Assembly: GCF_028356935.1 (NCBI RefSeq)
Contig: NZ_CP102798.1
Location: forward strand, 2,914,001-2,978,000
Length of the DNA stretch: 64,000 bases
Direction: 5' to 3'
From: Lysinibacillus sp. OF-1
GTDB lineage: Bacteria; Bacillota; Bacilli; Bacillales_A; Planococcaceae
The notes beneath the pieces are model-generated. The model did not search any database. It was not told the DNA's origin and saw only the letters and a list, made by a program, of their open reading frames with translations. Positions 17,684 to 26,727 of the stretch are shown one piece after another; position 1 is the stretch's first letter, and each line of letters opens with the position of its first letter. A program made the position numbers and the translations under genes.

Positions 17684-17711
17684 ACTATACAATACCTAAA
17701 ATCAATGTCAA
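17684..17711 (-). promoter_or_regulatory. Sigma-A-type promoter for the injection-system operon
   Basis: The minus strand carries TTGACA (17711-17706), 16 bases, then TATAGT (17689-17684). The -35 box is consensus and the -10 has five of six matches. Transcription would start near 17677, leaving a leader of about 275 bases before the sheath-like gene. The 550-base gap 17402-17954 otherwise holds only the kinase terminator and AT-rich DNA. Confidence 0.6.
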
Positions 17712-17829
17712 TATTTTCTATAGAATATATTGTAAGCAAAAACATTTTAAGGACAGTTTATTAAAAATATTACATGGTAATAATTATGATATTTTTTAGG
17801 GAAATAGTGGATAAATCCTATTTTTTTAT

Positions 17830-17876
17830 AAAAAAAACAACTAAAGGTCCGATTGCTATTAGGCCCTAAGTTGTTC
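17830..17876 (-). terminator. Terminator of the kinase gene
   Basis: An imperfect inverted repeat (aacaactaaaggtcc / ggccctaagttgtt) is followed on the minus strand by a run of T. It lies about 80 bases after the kinase stop and separates the kinase transcript from the structural operon. Confidence 0.75.
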
Positions 17877-17954
17877 TTTTGAATATCATACTTTTAAGAC
17901 TAAAATGAGTAAAAAGTATTAAAAATATAGTAATTTTGGTCTTTTAGAATTAAT

Positions 17955-18863
17955 TTATTTAAAATAGTTCTTTATACATTTGAATTTTCTTTCCAAAATA
18001 ATCATGTATTTAATAAAAGAAAGGGAAGAACATCTTTTTTTATGCTGCACTTGCAAGCCCCATAAAATAGTCAATGACATAGGAATGCTCACTTTTCTAT
18101 TATATTTTCTCACATTTGCAAGTTTATCCTCGATTACTCTTTGTGAAACATCTAGTGGGACTTCGTTTGTTAATGCGAAGTATAAAGTTGCCATCAAACT
18201 ATAAATATCTGTATAAATGCCTTGCTCTCCTTTAACGGAATACTGCTCAATAGGTGAGTATCCCGGTGTAGTAAATATTGGATATTTTTCCACCGTTTTA
18301 TAATAAATTGCTGAACCGAAATCTAATAAGCAAGGTTTCCCTTGCGTATCAATTATAATATTATTCGGCTTTATATCCCGATGAATAATGCCTTTACTAT
18401 GTAAATACGAGATGGCATCAATTAAGGGAAGGAATACTTCTTCATATAGATGATGCCTTTCGTGAATAGCATATTTATGTATATATTGGTCCAGTAATAT
18501 CCCTTCATAATAATCTGTAATCATATATATAGAACCGTTTTCAGTAAAATGATGTCTATACTTAACAATATTTTGATGGTTCAATTGTTGGATCATGAAT
18601 GCTTCACTTAGAAATCTTTCCTTTAATTCCTGAAATTTTTCCTTTGTTGAGGGTACACGATTGATTACTGATTTGTTATCCAAATCTCGTAACGCTATTT
18701 CCATTGGGAAAAATTCCTTAATGATTAGTTGCTCTCCAGTATTTATATGTTCAGACATATACACAAAGGATAATTTACTAGTGGCAAGAACTTGCGTTAT
18801 TTTATATGTATTATGTAATAGACTGTTTATTGGTAAGCTCAATTCAAATATTGCTGCCTGCAT
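17955..18863 (-). CDS. Ser/Thr protein kinase, Hanks type, soluble
   Basis: The 302-residue protein is a single kinase domain without membrane segment or PASTA repeats. Catalytic residues are present: Lys49 in IIKEFFP, Glu87 in helix C, HRDIKPNN at 161-168, DFG at 181-183 and GYSPIEQY at 201-208. The EFFP and GYSPIEQY motifs mark the kinase subgroup often found with FHA and PP2C genes. The glycine-rich loop is degenerate (LATSKLSFVY, no glycines). It has its own promoter and terminator but sits immediately upstream of the operon that encodes its likely phosphatase and FHA readers. It probably phosphorylates apparatus or FHA proteins to switch assembly. Confidence 0.9.
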   Translation of the reverse strand: MQAAIFELSLPINSLLHNTYKITQVLATSKLSFVYMSEHINTGEQLIIKEFFPMEIALRDLDNKSVINRVPSTKEKFQELKERFLSEAFMIQQLNHQNIVKYRHHFTENGSIYMITDYYEGILLDQYIHKYAIHERHHLYEEVFLPLIDAISYLHSKGIIHRDIKPNNIIIDTQGKPCLLDFGSAIYYKTVEKYPIFTTPGYSPIEQYSVKGEQGIYTDIYSLMATLYFALTNEVPLDVSQRVIEDKLANVRKYNRKVSIPMSLTILWGLQVQHKKRCSSLSFIKYMIILERKFKCIKNYFK

Positions 18864-18903
18864 TTTAATCTCCCTTCAAAAATCGAATATACAAATTAAT
18901 GTA

Positions 18904-18933
18904 ATTATATCAATTACTATATTTTTATGTATA
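18904..18933 (-). promoter_or_regulatory. Probable promoter of the kinase gene
   Basis: Minus strand TATACA (18933-18928), 18 bases, TATAAT (18909-18904). The -10 is consensus and the -35 weak. It lies about 40 bases upstream of the ATG, which has an AAGGGAG site. Confidence 0.45.
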
Positions 18934-18960
18934 GTTTGTACTAGCCTAAAGTGCGCAAAC

Positions 18961-18994
18961 AAAAAACCGTTCAATATGAAGTGAACGGTTTTTT
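18961..18994 (-). terminator. Terminator of the gcv operon
   Basis: A 13-bp perfect stem (aaaaaaccgttca / tgaacggtttttt) with an eight-base loop begins just past the gcvPB stop and ends in a T run on the minus strand. Because of its A/T arms it could also act in the other direction. Confidence 0.9.
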
Positions 18995-18999
18995 GTGGA

Positions 19000-20463
19000 T
19001 TATGCTTTTTGATAGCGCAGCACTGGTGTACGAGCAGCGCGTGTTTCATCAAGACGAGATACGACAGTTGTATGTGGTGCTTCTTGCACGATAGATGGAT
19101 TTTCTTCTGCTTCTTTCGCAATTTGAATCATCACATCACAGAATGCATCTAATGTTTCTTTTGATTCTGTTTCTGTTGGCTCGATCATTAATGCCTCTTC
19201 CACGTTTAATGGGAAGTAGGTTGTTGGTGGATGGTAGCCAAAGTCTAACAGACGTTTTGCAATATCTAATGTGCGAACGCCCAATTTCTTTTGACGACGA
19301 CCTGATAAGACAAATTCATGTTTGCAGTGACGGTTATATGGTAAATCAAAGAATGGCTCTAAACGACGCATCATATAGTTTGCGTTTAATACAGCGTATT
19401 CTGTAACAGCTTTTAAGCCATCTGGACCCATTGTACGAATGTACGTATAAGCACGAACATTGATACCAAAGTTACCATAGTAAGGTTTTACACGTCCAAT
19501 TGATTGTGGACGATCGTAGTCGAAGTGGTATGTGCCTTCTTCTGTTCTCACTAGTACTGGTTTTGGTAGGAATGGAATTAAATCTGCTTTTACGCCTACT
19601 GGACCAGAACCTGGACCACCGCCACCATGTGGGCCTGTAAATGTTTTATGCAAGTTTAAATGCACGCAGTCAAAGCCCATATCGCCAGGACGTGCTTTAC
19701 TCATAACGGCATTTAAGTTCGCGCCATCATAGTAAACTTTCCCGCCTACAGAGTGAATAAGCTCCGCCATTTCGATAATGTTTTCTTCAAATAGACCGAG
19801 TGTATTCGGGTTTGTTAGCATTAATGCAGCTGTATCAGCACCAACGACTTTACGAAGGTCTTCGATATCAACTAAGCCATTTTCATCGGATTTCACAGTG
19901 ATTGTTTCAAAGCCTGCTACTGTTGCTGAGGCTGGATTTGTACCGTGAGCTGAGTCAGGAACAATAACTTTGTTACGGTGACCTTCACCATTTGCCTCAT
20001 GGAATGCGCGAATCATCATTAATGCTGTCCATTCACCATGGGCACCTGCTGCTGGTTGTAATGTTACTTCATCCATTCCTGTAATTTCTACTAAAGAAGT
20101 TTGTAAATCATAGAGAAGCTCCATCGCACCTTGTACTGTCGATTCATCCTGTAATGGGTGAACATTCGCGAAGCCTGAAAGACGTGCAACTGCTTCATTA
20201 ATTTTTGGATTATATTTCATCGTACAAGAGCCGAGTGGATAGAAGCCAGAGTCTACCCCATGGTTTCTACGAGAAAGTGCTGTGTAATGACGCATAATAT
20301 CAAGCTCAGACACTTCAGGTAACTCTGCAGCTTCCGTACGAACTAAGCTTGCAGGCAGTAAATCTGCTAGGTCTACTTCAGGTACATCAAGTGCTTCTAA
20401 GCTATAGCCAACGCGACCTTCTTTTGAAATTTCAAAAATGAGTGATTGATTTTCGTTATGCAT
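19000..20463 (-). CDS. gcvPB: Glycine dehydrogenase (decarboxylating) subunit 2
   Basis: This is the PLP-binding half of the split P-protein that decarboxylates glycine and loads the aminomethyl group onto GcvH. The PLP-lysine region [19 protein letters not shown] is clear, with [19 protein letters not shown] just upstream. The ATG at 20463 (MHNENQSL) overlaps the gcvPA stop by eight bases and gives 487 residues, the usual length; the frame extends upstream to 20496 but that would overlap gcvPA further. It is the last gene of the operon. Confidence 0.96.
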   Translation of the reverse strand: MHNENQSLIFEISKEGRVGYSLEALDVPEVDLADLLPASLVRTEAAELPEVSELDIMRHYTALSRRNHGVDSGFYPLGSCTMKYNPKINEAVARLSGFANVHPLQDESTVQGAMELLYDLQTSLVEITGMDEVTLQPAAGAHGEWTALMMIRAFHEANGEGHRNKVIVPDSAHGTNPASATVAGFETITVKSDENGLVDIEDLRKVVGADTAALMLTNPNTLGLFEENIIEMAELIHSVGGKVYYDGANLNAVMSKARPGDMGFDCVHLNLHKTFTGPHGGGGPGSGPVGVKADLIPFLPKPVLVRTEEGTYHFDYDRPQSIGRVKPYYGNFGINVRAYTYIRTMGPDGLKAVTEYAVLNANYMMRRLEPFFDLPYNRHCKHEFVLSGRRQKKLGVRTLDIAKRLLDFGYHPPTTYFPLNVEEALMIEPTETESKETLDAFCDVMIQIAKEAEENPSIVQEAPHTTVVSRLDETRAARTPVLRYQKA

Positions 20464-21802
20464 TAAGAGCCCCCATTTCTGCAACAAGTGCATCAATTTC
20501 TTCTTTTGTGCGTAATTCAGTTACTGCAATAAGCACATGATTTTTCAGAGAGTCATAATTTTGCCCTAGAGGATATCCACCGATTATACCCTTTTCGATT
20601 AAGCCTTTATTGATTTCCTTCACACATTTATTCGTTTTCACAACGATCTCGTTAAAGTGTGCACCTTGGAATGCTACTGTAAAGCCAGCTGCTTCAAAGG
20701 CATTTTTTGCATAACGTGTTTTGGCAATATTTTGCGTAGCCATTTCACGAATACCTTGTTTACCTAAAGCTGTCATCGCTACAGATGCAGCAAGTGCTAA
20801 AAGTGCTTGGTTCGAACAAATATTAGATGTTGCTTTATCACGACGGATATGTTGTTCACGTGCTTGTAATGTTAATACATAACCACGGCGCCCTTCACCA
20901 TCCACTGTTTCACCAACAAGACGACCTGGTACTTTACGCATTAATTTCGTTGTCACTGCAAAGAAACCACAGTGTGGCCCACCAAATGCTTCAGAGATAC
21001 CGAATACTTGCGCATCCCCTACACAAATATCAGCACCTAGCTTACCAGGAGGCGTTAAAATGCCTAATGAAAGTGGGTTAGAAGAAACAACAAATAAGCT
21101 TTTCGCTTCATGTGCAATATCACTAATAACTTGAATATCCTCCACTTGACCGAAGAAGTTTGGATATTGAGCAATAACAGCTGCTGTGTTGTCATCGATT
21201 AACTCTTTTAATGCTTCGACATCTGTCACACCATCTTTTTGTGGGATTGTCACGATTTCAATGGATTGACCATAGGCATATGTAGCAACAACATCGCGAT
21301 ATTCTGGGTGCACTGCTTCAGACACTAATATTTTCTTACGACGCGTATGACCTGCTGCTAGCATACCTGCTTCTGCTAATGCTGTACCACCGTCATACAT
21401 AGAAGAGTTTGCAAGATCCATGCCAGTTAGCTCGGCAATCATCGTTTGGAATTCAAAGATTGCTTGTAGCTCACCTTGTGAAATCTCTGGTTGATAAGGT
21501 GTGTACGCTGTATAGAACTCTGAACGAGAAATGACATGGTCCACGATTACTGGTTTATAGTGATTGTAAACACCTGCACCTAAAAACGATACATTAGCAT
21601 TTGTGTCCTTATTTTTTGCAGAGAGTGCTGTTAATTCTTTTAATAAAGCAGATTCTGATTTTGCTTCCTTAATATCATAAAGGCCTTTAAAACGGACTTT
21701 CTCAGGAATATCCCCGAATAATTCATCAACTGAGGATACACCGATTACGTCTAACATTTCTTTTTGATCTTGCTCCGTCATTGGTAAATAACGATGTTTC
21801 AT
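20456..21802 (-). CDS. gcvPA: Glycine dehydrogenase (decarboxylating) subunit 1
   Basis: The N-terminal-type subunit of the split P-protein, 448 residues as usual for Bacillales. Characteristic segments are [42 protein letters not shown] and [13 protein letters not shown]-like text ([15 protein letters not shown]). It forms an alpha2beta2 complex with GcvPB in the cytoplasm and supplies one-carbon units to folate with GcvT and GcvH. It starts 25 bases after gcvT. No gcvH is in the window. Confidence 0.96.
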   Translation of the reverse strand: MKHRYLPMTEQDQKEMLDVIGVSSVDELFGDIPEKVRFKGLYDIKEAKSESALLKELTALSAKNKDTNANVSFLGAGVYNHYKPVIVDHVISRSEFYTAYTPYQPEISQGELQAIFEFQTMIAELTGMDLANSSMYDGGTALAEAGMLAAGHTRRKKILVSEAVHPEYRDVVATYAYGQSIEIVTIPQKDGVTDVEALKELIDDNTAAVIAQYPNFFGQVEDIQVISDIAHEAKSLFVVSSNPLSLGILTPPGKLGADICVGDAQVFGISEAFGGPHCGFFAVTTKLMRKVPGRLVGETVDGEGRRGYVLTLQAREQHIRRDKATSNICSNQALLALAASVAMTALGKQGIREMATQNIAKTRYAKNAFEAAGFTVAFQGAHFNEIVVKTNKCVKEINKGLIEKGIIGGYPLGQNYDSLKNHVLIAVTELRTKEEIDALVAEMGALNA

Positions 21803-21827
21803 AAATGTAGGTCCCTCTTTTCAACTA

Positions 21828-22931
21828 TTATTTTGAACGCTTGTAAAACGGTGTTTCTACTGTTACTACCTTTAAGTGTTTCCCACGAATTTCGATTTCT
21901 AGCTCAGTTCCGATTGTTGCGAATTGACTGTCAATTAAAGCGTGACCAACATTACGTTTAGATGAAGGAAGCTGTGTACCCGTTGTCACTTCACCGATTT
22001 CCTTACCGTCCTTGAACACTTTGTAGCCATGACGTGGAATGCCTTTATCAATCATTTCAATGCCTACCAATTTGCGTGTAAGACCATTTTCCTTCTGCGC
22101 TACTAATGCTTCATGACCAATGAAGTCTTCTTTATTTAATTTCACAGCAAAGCCAATCCCAGCCTCAAGTGGAGAAATTGTTGCCGATAGCTCTTGACCG
22201 TATAATGGTAGCCCTGCTTCAAAACGTAGTGTATCGCGGCATCCTAAACCTGCCGGTACTACGCCTTTATCATGACCAGCATCTAAAATTTTACCCCATA
22301 GTGCTTTAATATCTTCTGGAGCACCGTAAAGTTCAAAGCCATCTTCTCCTGTATAGCCACTACGAGAAACTAATACTTGATGACCCGCAACTTCAACGCC
22401 CTCTTGGAAGCGGAAAAATTTAATGGCACGAACATCAGTCGAAGTAAGGGATTGAAGAACTTCCTCTGCTAATGGTCCTTGAAGAGCAATTTGTGCATAA
22501 GCATCGGACTGGTTATCAATCGTCACATCATATTGATGTTGATTTTCCATCATCCAATCATAGTCTTTTTCAATATTGGCTGCATTGACACATAATAAAT
22601 AGTGATTATCAGCTAATTTATACGTTAATAAATCGTCAACAACGCCTCCATCTTCATAACACATGGCTGTGTATTGCGCTTGGCCATTAACAATTTTAGA
22701 TACATCATTTGATAAAAGATTTTGTAAAAAACCTAATGCATCGGGACCTGTTACTAAAATTTCTCCCATATGTGATACATCAAATAAGCCTGCACGATGA
22801 CGCACTGCATCATGTTCTTCTTTAATGGAAGTAAATTGAACAGGTAGTTCCCAGCCACCGAAGTCTACTGTTTTTGCACCGTATTTCGCGTATTCTTCAA
22901 ATAGAGGTGTACGTTTTAATTCATTCGTCAT
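21828..22931 (-). CDS. gcvT: Aminomethyltransferase (glycine cleavage T-protein)
   Basis: The 367-residue T-protein transfers the methylene group from GcvH-bound aminomethyl to tetrahydrofolate. Typical motifs are [22 protein letters not shown], the conserved [14 protein letters not shown] and [18 protein letters not shown]. It is the first gene of the operon, directly behind the glycine riboswitch. Length and motifs are ordinary. Confidence 0.96.
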   Translation of the reverse strand: MTNELKRTPLFEEYAKYGAKTVDFGGWELPVQFTSIKEEHDAVRHRAGLFDVSHMGEILVTGPDALGFLQNLLSNDVSKIVNGQAQYTAMCYEDGGVVDDLLTYKLADNHYLLCVNAANIEKDYDWMMENQHQYDVTIDNQSDAYAQIALQGPLAEEVLQSLTSTDVRAIKFFRFQEGVEVAGHQVLVSRSGYTGEDGFELYGAPEDIKALWGKILDAGHDKGVVPAGLGCRDTLRFEAGLPLYGQELSATISPLEAGIGFAVKLNKEDFIGHEALVAQKENGLTRKLVGIEMIDKGIPRHGYKVFKDGKEIGEVTTGTQLPSSKRNVGHALIDSQFATIGTELEIEIRGKHLKVVTVETPFYKRSK

Positions 22932-23043
22932 TCTTTTTTGCCCCCTTATTGTTCGTTACATTTTTACTGGTAGTAGTTCGTCTGCTTTTGTATTAATACA
23001 GTCAGTGCGTATCGTTTCCAATCTTTAAAGCACCTGTGGACAT

Positions 23044-23280
23044 AAAAAAAGACAGACGAACCCCTTTTCGGGATTCTCTGTCCTTGCACCTGAAAGTTAC
23101 ACCAGACTGGCTCGCAAGTTTTCACACTGCCAATCAGCCGGCTTTCCCCTTTGGTGGCTGTTATTGTTATACTACAGCTCTCTCCAGAGTTGCGTCTTGT
23201 ACGAGTCCTTTTACCTGAGAGATTCATAGCCATTTACTACTTGCTCCTTCGGTGGCGTCTACACGCGCTCTCCCCGCACA
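23044..23280 (-). promoter_or_regulatory. Tandem glycine riboswitch with terminator
   Basis: On the minus strand the first aptamer (about 23276-23175) shows the family features GGGGAGAGCG, GACGCCACCGAAGGAGCAAG, CTCTCAGGTAAAAGGAC and CTCTGGAGAGAGC. A second domain follows (about 23172-23060) with CCAAAGGGGAAAGCC and CTTTCAGGTGCAAGGAC. An inverted repeat at 23051-23083 (gacagacgaacccc and its partner) plus a T run forms the expression platform. Glycine binding is expected to prevent termination and turn on gcvT-gcvPA-gcvPB. Confidence 0.93.
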
Positions 23281-23429
23281 ATCATCCGCCCAAGATAGTT
23301 CTTGGTACTATTTAGTAGTCAATGAACATTTAGTTACTTATTTGTCTATATCCTAACATTAAATGCATTGAAAAGGCAATCATTTTTTAAAAGATAATAA
23401 AACACGAACATAATTTATCAATAACACAA

Positions 23430-23945
23430 TCATCGTTCGTTTTTTAATCTTTTCACTTGAAATACTAAATACTCTAGAATATGACGGATAGTTCTACCTT
23501 CTGTCAATACTTGGATATGTCCTACCTCACGGTAAAACTTCCTTCTGTAATGATACAGGCTTTCTAGCTCTTCCTTTGTAGAGCTCTGTACAATGGGTCT
23601 GTTTGGATCATGCTGTATTCGTTTATAAATATCTTCAAAAGACGCATCTAAAAAAAACACTAATCCACTACGTCTCATAATTTTTCGATTCTCAGCATTA
23701 ATGGCAACGCCACCACCTGTAGAAATAATACAAGCCTCATCTCTGAAATTTTTCAAAAATTCTGTTTCTATTTCTCGAAAATGGGCCTCTCCGTATTTTT
23801 CAAAAATCTGTGGAATTGTCATTCCCTGCTGGCGCACAATCTCACGATCCATATCATAATATGGCATCTTTAATAAATAACTTAAACGTCTTCCTAACGC
23901 ACTTTTCCCACTGCCCATAAAGCCAACTAAATATATTTTTCGCAA
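23430..23945 (-). CDS. aroK: Shikimate kinase
   Basis: The 171-residue P-loop kinase phosphorylates shikimate at the 3-hydroxyl in the common aromatic pathway. Walker A GFMGSGKSALGRRL is at residues 8-21, the shikimate-binding DMDREIV at about 32, the FR(E) element HFREIE near 57 and STGGGVA near 76. It stands between the comG operon and the gcv riboswitch, as in other Bacillales. Confidence 0.93.
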   Translation of the reverse strand: MRKIYLVGFMGSGKSALGRRLSYLLKMPYYDMDREIVRQQGMTIPQIFEKYGEAHFREIETEFLKNFRDEACIISTGGGVAINAENRKIMRRSGLVFFLDASFEDIYKRIQHDPNRPIVQSSTKEELESLYHYRRKFYREVGHIQVLTEGRTIRHILEYLVFQVKRLKNER

Positions 23946-23965
23946 TTCGGATCACCTTCTTATAA

Positions 23966-24166
23966 CTACGATTCTACACTGTCTGACAAAATTTGTCCTA
24001 ATAAATTTATCGTAGTTTGAACATTTAATTTTTCTAGCCCATCATATGTCCGAAACTGCATTTCATAAGACATACAATACGCAAGAACAAAAGTAGTTAC
24101 AAAAAATAATAATGCAATTGCGATCAAAAAAATAGCCCCTCTGTCATTTTTCAATAATTGGCACAT
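23966..24166 (-). CDS. comGG: ComGG-like minor pseudopilin
   Basis: A 66-residue protein with an N-terminal hydrophobic helix at about 10-30 (RGAIFLIAIALLFFVTT) at the end of the comG cluster. It overlaps the comGF frame by 23 bases. It is shorter than typical ComGG and lacks the GFTL-type prepilin site, so naming relies on position. Confidence 0.6.
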   Translation of the reverse strand: MCQLLKNDRGAIFLIAIALLFFVTTFVLAYCMSYEMQFRTYDGLEKLNVQTTINLLGQILSDSVES

Positions 24167-24569
24167 AGAAGCTTCGCTCCTTTTGAATACCGCTAGTCAT
24201 TTCAACAGCTACCGTCAGCATGTTTTCTGTATAATTAAATTGGCATTTATTAATTCCGATTAGCATGGGAACATGTCCACCATTTATTTGCTCACGAATA
24301 ATATTAGGATAGCAATCAATATGATGGATTGTATTTGCAGTTTGAAAGCTCACTCTTTTTCGATCTTCCCGAATAGCAAACGCAGAGACATTCTGTAGAG
24401 AATGATTTACATCATAAACAAATAGCTCCCACTTTGTTTGTTCATCTGTTAGCATGGTTGATTTCATTTCAGCAAACCACAGCATAATAAGAACAAAAAG
24501 TTGAGATACAAGCACAAAAACAACCAATTGAAATATGGCTTCTATTAATGTATAGCCTTTGTCATTCAC
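24144..24569 (-). CDS. comGF: ComGF minor pseudopilin
   Basis: I place the start at GTG 24569, which overlaps the comGE stop by eight bases and yields VNDKGYTLIEAIFQL, a prepilin-like N-terminus with Glu at +5 and a hydrophobic helix. The frame is open further upstream (to 24650) but that would run deep into comGE. About 141 residues, as expected for ComGF. It should be part of the competence pseudopilus that pulls DNA to the membrane. Confidence 0.75.
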   Translation of the reverse strand: MNDKGYTLIEAIFQLVVFVLVSQLFVLIMLWFAEMKSTMLTDEQTKWELFVYDVNHSLQNVSAFAIREDRKRVSFQTANTIHHIDCYPNIIREQINGGHVPMLIGINKCQFNYTENMLTVAVEMTSGIQKERSFYVPIIEK

Positions 24570-24879
24570 GGACTTCACCTGTATCTTGTATACATTTTTG
24601 GCGCAGTTCACGCATGTTTTGAAAACGGACACAAATTTGTTGTCCATCAAATTCCCAATGATACTCTACTTGTTCAATGGTCCTAGAGCCTTCTGTTTGC
24701 TGTACTGCCTGATATTGCTTTAAACCTTCATAGGCAGTTTCAGCTGCGATGAGTTCTAGTTTTTTATTTGTAAGATTCGTCTTCATCGTATAGGTAAGCG
24801 GTATTAACGACATACACAATATTGTTAAAATCCCCATAGCTAAAATGGTTTCTACAAAAGAATAGCCTGACTCATTCAA
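24562..24879 (-). CDS. comGE: ComGE minor pseudopilin
   Basis: The 105-residue protein begins MNESGYSFVETILAMGIL, with a type IV prepilin cleavage pattern (G, then Y-S-F-V-E) and one hydrophobic helix. It overlaps both comGD and comGF by eight bases, a typical compact comG arrangement. Confidence 0.8.
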   Translation of the reverse strand: MNESGYSFVETILAMGILTILCMSLIPLTYTMKTNLTNKKLELIAAETAYEGLKQYQAVQQTEGSRTIEQVEYHWEFDGQQICVRFQNMRELRQKCIQDTGEVRE

Positions 24880-25339
24880 CTCTAGCTCTCCCTCGTCCTA
24901 ATGTAATAACGACCTTTTTCTTTCCTTGAGGGGTTTTAAAGGCAATGGTTCCAGCTGACATAACATTTCCTTTAGTATTATAACTAAGTGTATGAATAGA
25001 ACTTTCTGCGTTCAAAAACTCCACTCCTTTTGGAAAAGGACGTTCATATAAAATGGTATAAAAATCTTTTTGAATAACATAACGATTACTGGGACTTATT
25101 ATTTTCATTGCTATATATTGCCGTTCATTCATGCTATAGGTTTGAATATACTGAATATCTAGTTGCATTTGCGTAAAAAATCGTTCCAATTCCTTTGCTT
25201 CTGCTATTTTGAATGAAAATTTACTAACAATCGCTGTTAAACTCATAACAAGAAACAAAACAATCAGTATTTCAAGAATTGTAAAACCACCATTTTTATT
25301 ATGTTCATCAGCTATTTGACCCTGTTTCCAAATCTGCAT
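24872..25339 (-). CDS. comGD: ComGD minor pseudopilin
   Basis: 155 residues with prepilin motif NGGFTILEILIVLFLVM at about 16-32 preceded by an unusually long hydrophilic leader (MQIWKQGQIADEHNK). The annotated start overlaps comGC by 32 bases; no better start lies between it and the prepilin site. The rest is a pseudopilin-type globular domain with C-terminal GRGRARVE. Confidence 0.8.
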   Translation of the reverse strand: MQIWKQGQIADEHNKNGGFTILEILIVLFLVMSLTAIVSKFSFKIAEAKELERFFTQMQLDIQYIQTYSMNERQYIAMKIISPSNRYVIQKDFYTILYERPFPKGVEFLNAESSIHTLSYNTKGNVMSAGTIAFKTPQGKKKVVITLGRGRARVE

Positions 25340-25646
25340 TGACTAGTCGTACCTCTCCCTCATTCGTGATGACTATTTCGGCTTTATTTGGGCAAGTCGT
25401 TTCATGTTCTTTTAAATAGCCTTTCACCACTAGATCATCTAATGTTGGATAGGTCATAAAATCTACTCGATAGGCCTCGACCTGCCCTTGTACCATAGAT
25501 ATATAAGCCTTACAGCCCTTCTCATCAATGGTAGCGAAATGCTTCGTAACATTTGGAATCGTAATTAAAATAAGGATTGAAATGATTAATAAAACAATTA
25601 GCATCTCGATTAAAGTGAACCCTGCTTGTTCGTTGATACGTTTCAT
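25308..25646 (-). CDS. comGC: ComGC major pseudopilin
   Basis: 112 residues. The leader MKRINEQAG is followed by FTLIEMLIVLLIISIL, the classic class III signal cleaved by a prepilin peptidase such as ComC. Two cysteines (about residues 43 and 86) could form the stabilising disulfide known for ComGC. It is the main subunit of the transformation pseudopilus. Confidence 0.9.
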   Translation of the reverse strand: MKRINEQAGFTLIEMLIVLLIISILILITIPNVTKHFATIDEKGCKAYISMVQGQVEAYRVDFMTYPTLDDLVVKGYLKEHETTCPNKAEIVITNEGEVRLVNADLETGSNS

Positions 25647-25656
25647 CTTTTCCCTC

Positions 25657-26727
25657 CTAAACTAATTCAATCATGTGATAGATGGGTAATAATAAACTGA
25701 CATAGGCAGCTACTATACAGACTGCTATGAGGATAAAGAAGGTTGGTTGTACAAATGCTAATACTTTTTGCAGAAGTTGTTCCTGTTTTTCCAGTAATAA
25801 TTCGCTATACAACACTAATTCTTTTCCTAAATAGCCGCTTTGCTCACCGTGCTCTACAAAAACAGGAAAATCCTTTTGAAAAACAGCTAGTCTCATTACG
25901 GCAAGTGTTAGTGACTCTCCAAAAATAACTCTTTCTTTTATGCGCTGCGAAAGAATTTGCAGAAAAGGTTGAAGTTGTTGCTCTTCTAAAAGTTGGAGGC
26001 TGGCTTGTAATGAAAATCCACTTTGCAGTAAGCTTCCTAAATAAGCAGCAAACTGTCTTGTTAATATCAGTCGCATATAGCGTTGAATAAAAGGAATCTT
26101 GAATAGGATGGTGAGTTGATGTGCAGTAGGCTGTCGATTGAGATAGAGACGAACAATAAATAAACTGCCTGTTGCGATGAAAATGGTGAGGATGACTACA
26201 TCAGGAACATGTAATAACGTAGTGGACAACGTAATACTTGTTTCTGTTTCTGCGGTTCGGCCGGCTACCAGTCTTTCGATGTTTGGTAAAAAGATGGTAC
26301 GAAACACCAAAAATAATAACAGCAAAAATACGATCAGCGTGACAGGATAGATCAGCAGCTTTATGAGCTTTTTCTTGGTCATTTCACTTACCTTTATTTG
26401 CTTAGCTACACCTTGTAAAGCTTCTATCATATGTCCATTATTTTCTGCTACCTTGATGGCCATTAAATAATGCTTGCTCAGCTGTAAAGTTTCAAGTATC
26501 CCTGCAACCCCTTCCCCTTGCTTCAGTTTTTCATCAATTTGCTGCTGCATATCTTCATGCGCCTTTATATGATGAGGCAATAGCATTGAAATGGCCTGAG
26601 GAAATAAATATCCTTCTTGCATTAACACACATAATCGATTAAAAAATTGTGCCTGCTCCCTTACTCGCCATTTTGTCGCCCTACTATAATAAAGCAAAAC
26701 ATTATGGATATATGTTTGTAGGTGCAT
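25657..26727 (-). CDS. comGB: ComGB membrane platform protein
   Basis: 356 residues of the GspF/PilC family. Two homologous halves each carry polytopic hydrophobic segments: about 125-150 and 177-197 in the first half and a final segment at about 330-350. The segment LLQSGFSLQASLQLLEEQQ is the repeated T2SSF pattern. It anchors the ComGA ATPase at the membrane. Its start overlaps the comGA end by 26 bases. Confidence 0.9.
   Translation of the reverse strand: MHLQTYIHNVLLYYSRATKWRVREQAQFFNRLCVLMQEGYLFPQAISMLLPHHIKAHEDMQQQIDEKLKQGEGVAGILETLQLSKHYLMAIKVAENNGHMIEALQGVAKQIKVSEMTKKKLIKLLIYPVTLIVFLLLLFLVFRTIFLPNIERLVAGRTAETETSITLSTTLLHVPDVVILTIFIATGSLFIVRLYLNRQPTAHQLTILFKIPFIQRYMRLILTRQFAAYLGSLLQSGFSLQASLQLLEEQQLQPFLQILSQRIKERVIFGESLTLAVMRLAVFQKDFPVFVEHGEQSGYLGKELVLYSELLLEKQEQLLQKVLAFVQPTFFILIAVCIVAAYVSLLLPIYHMIELV

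Noticed and set aside
1-18863. Calling the cluster a standard type VI secretion system
   Set aside because: No ClpV, TssJ, TssL or TssM is visible, the sheath and tube assignments are by pattern only, and the cell is Gram-positive.
22964-23233. Open frame of 89 codons on the minus strand
   Set aside because: It lies inside the glycine riboswitch, whose motifs explain the sequence.
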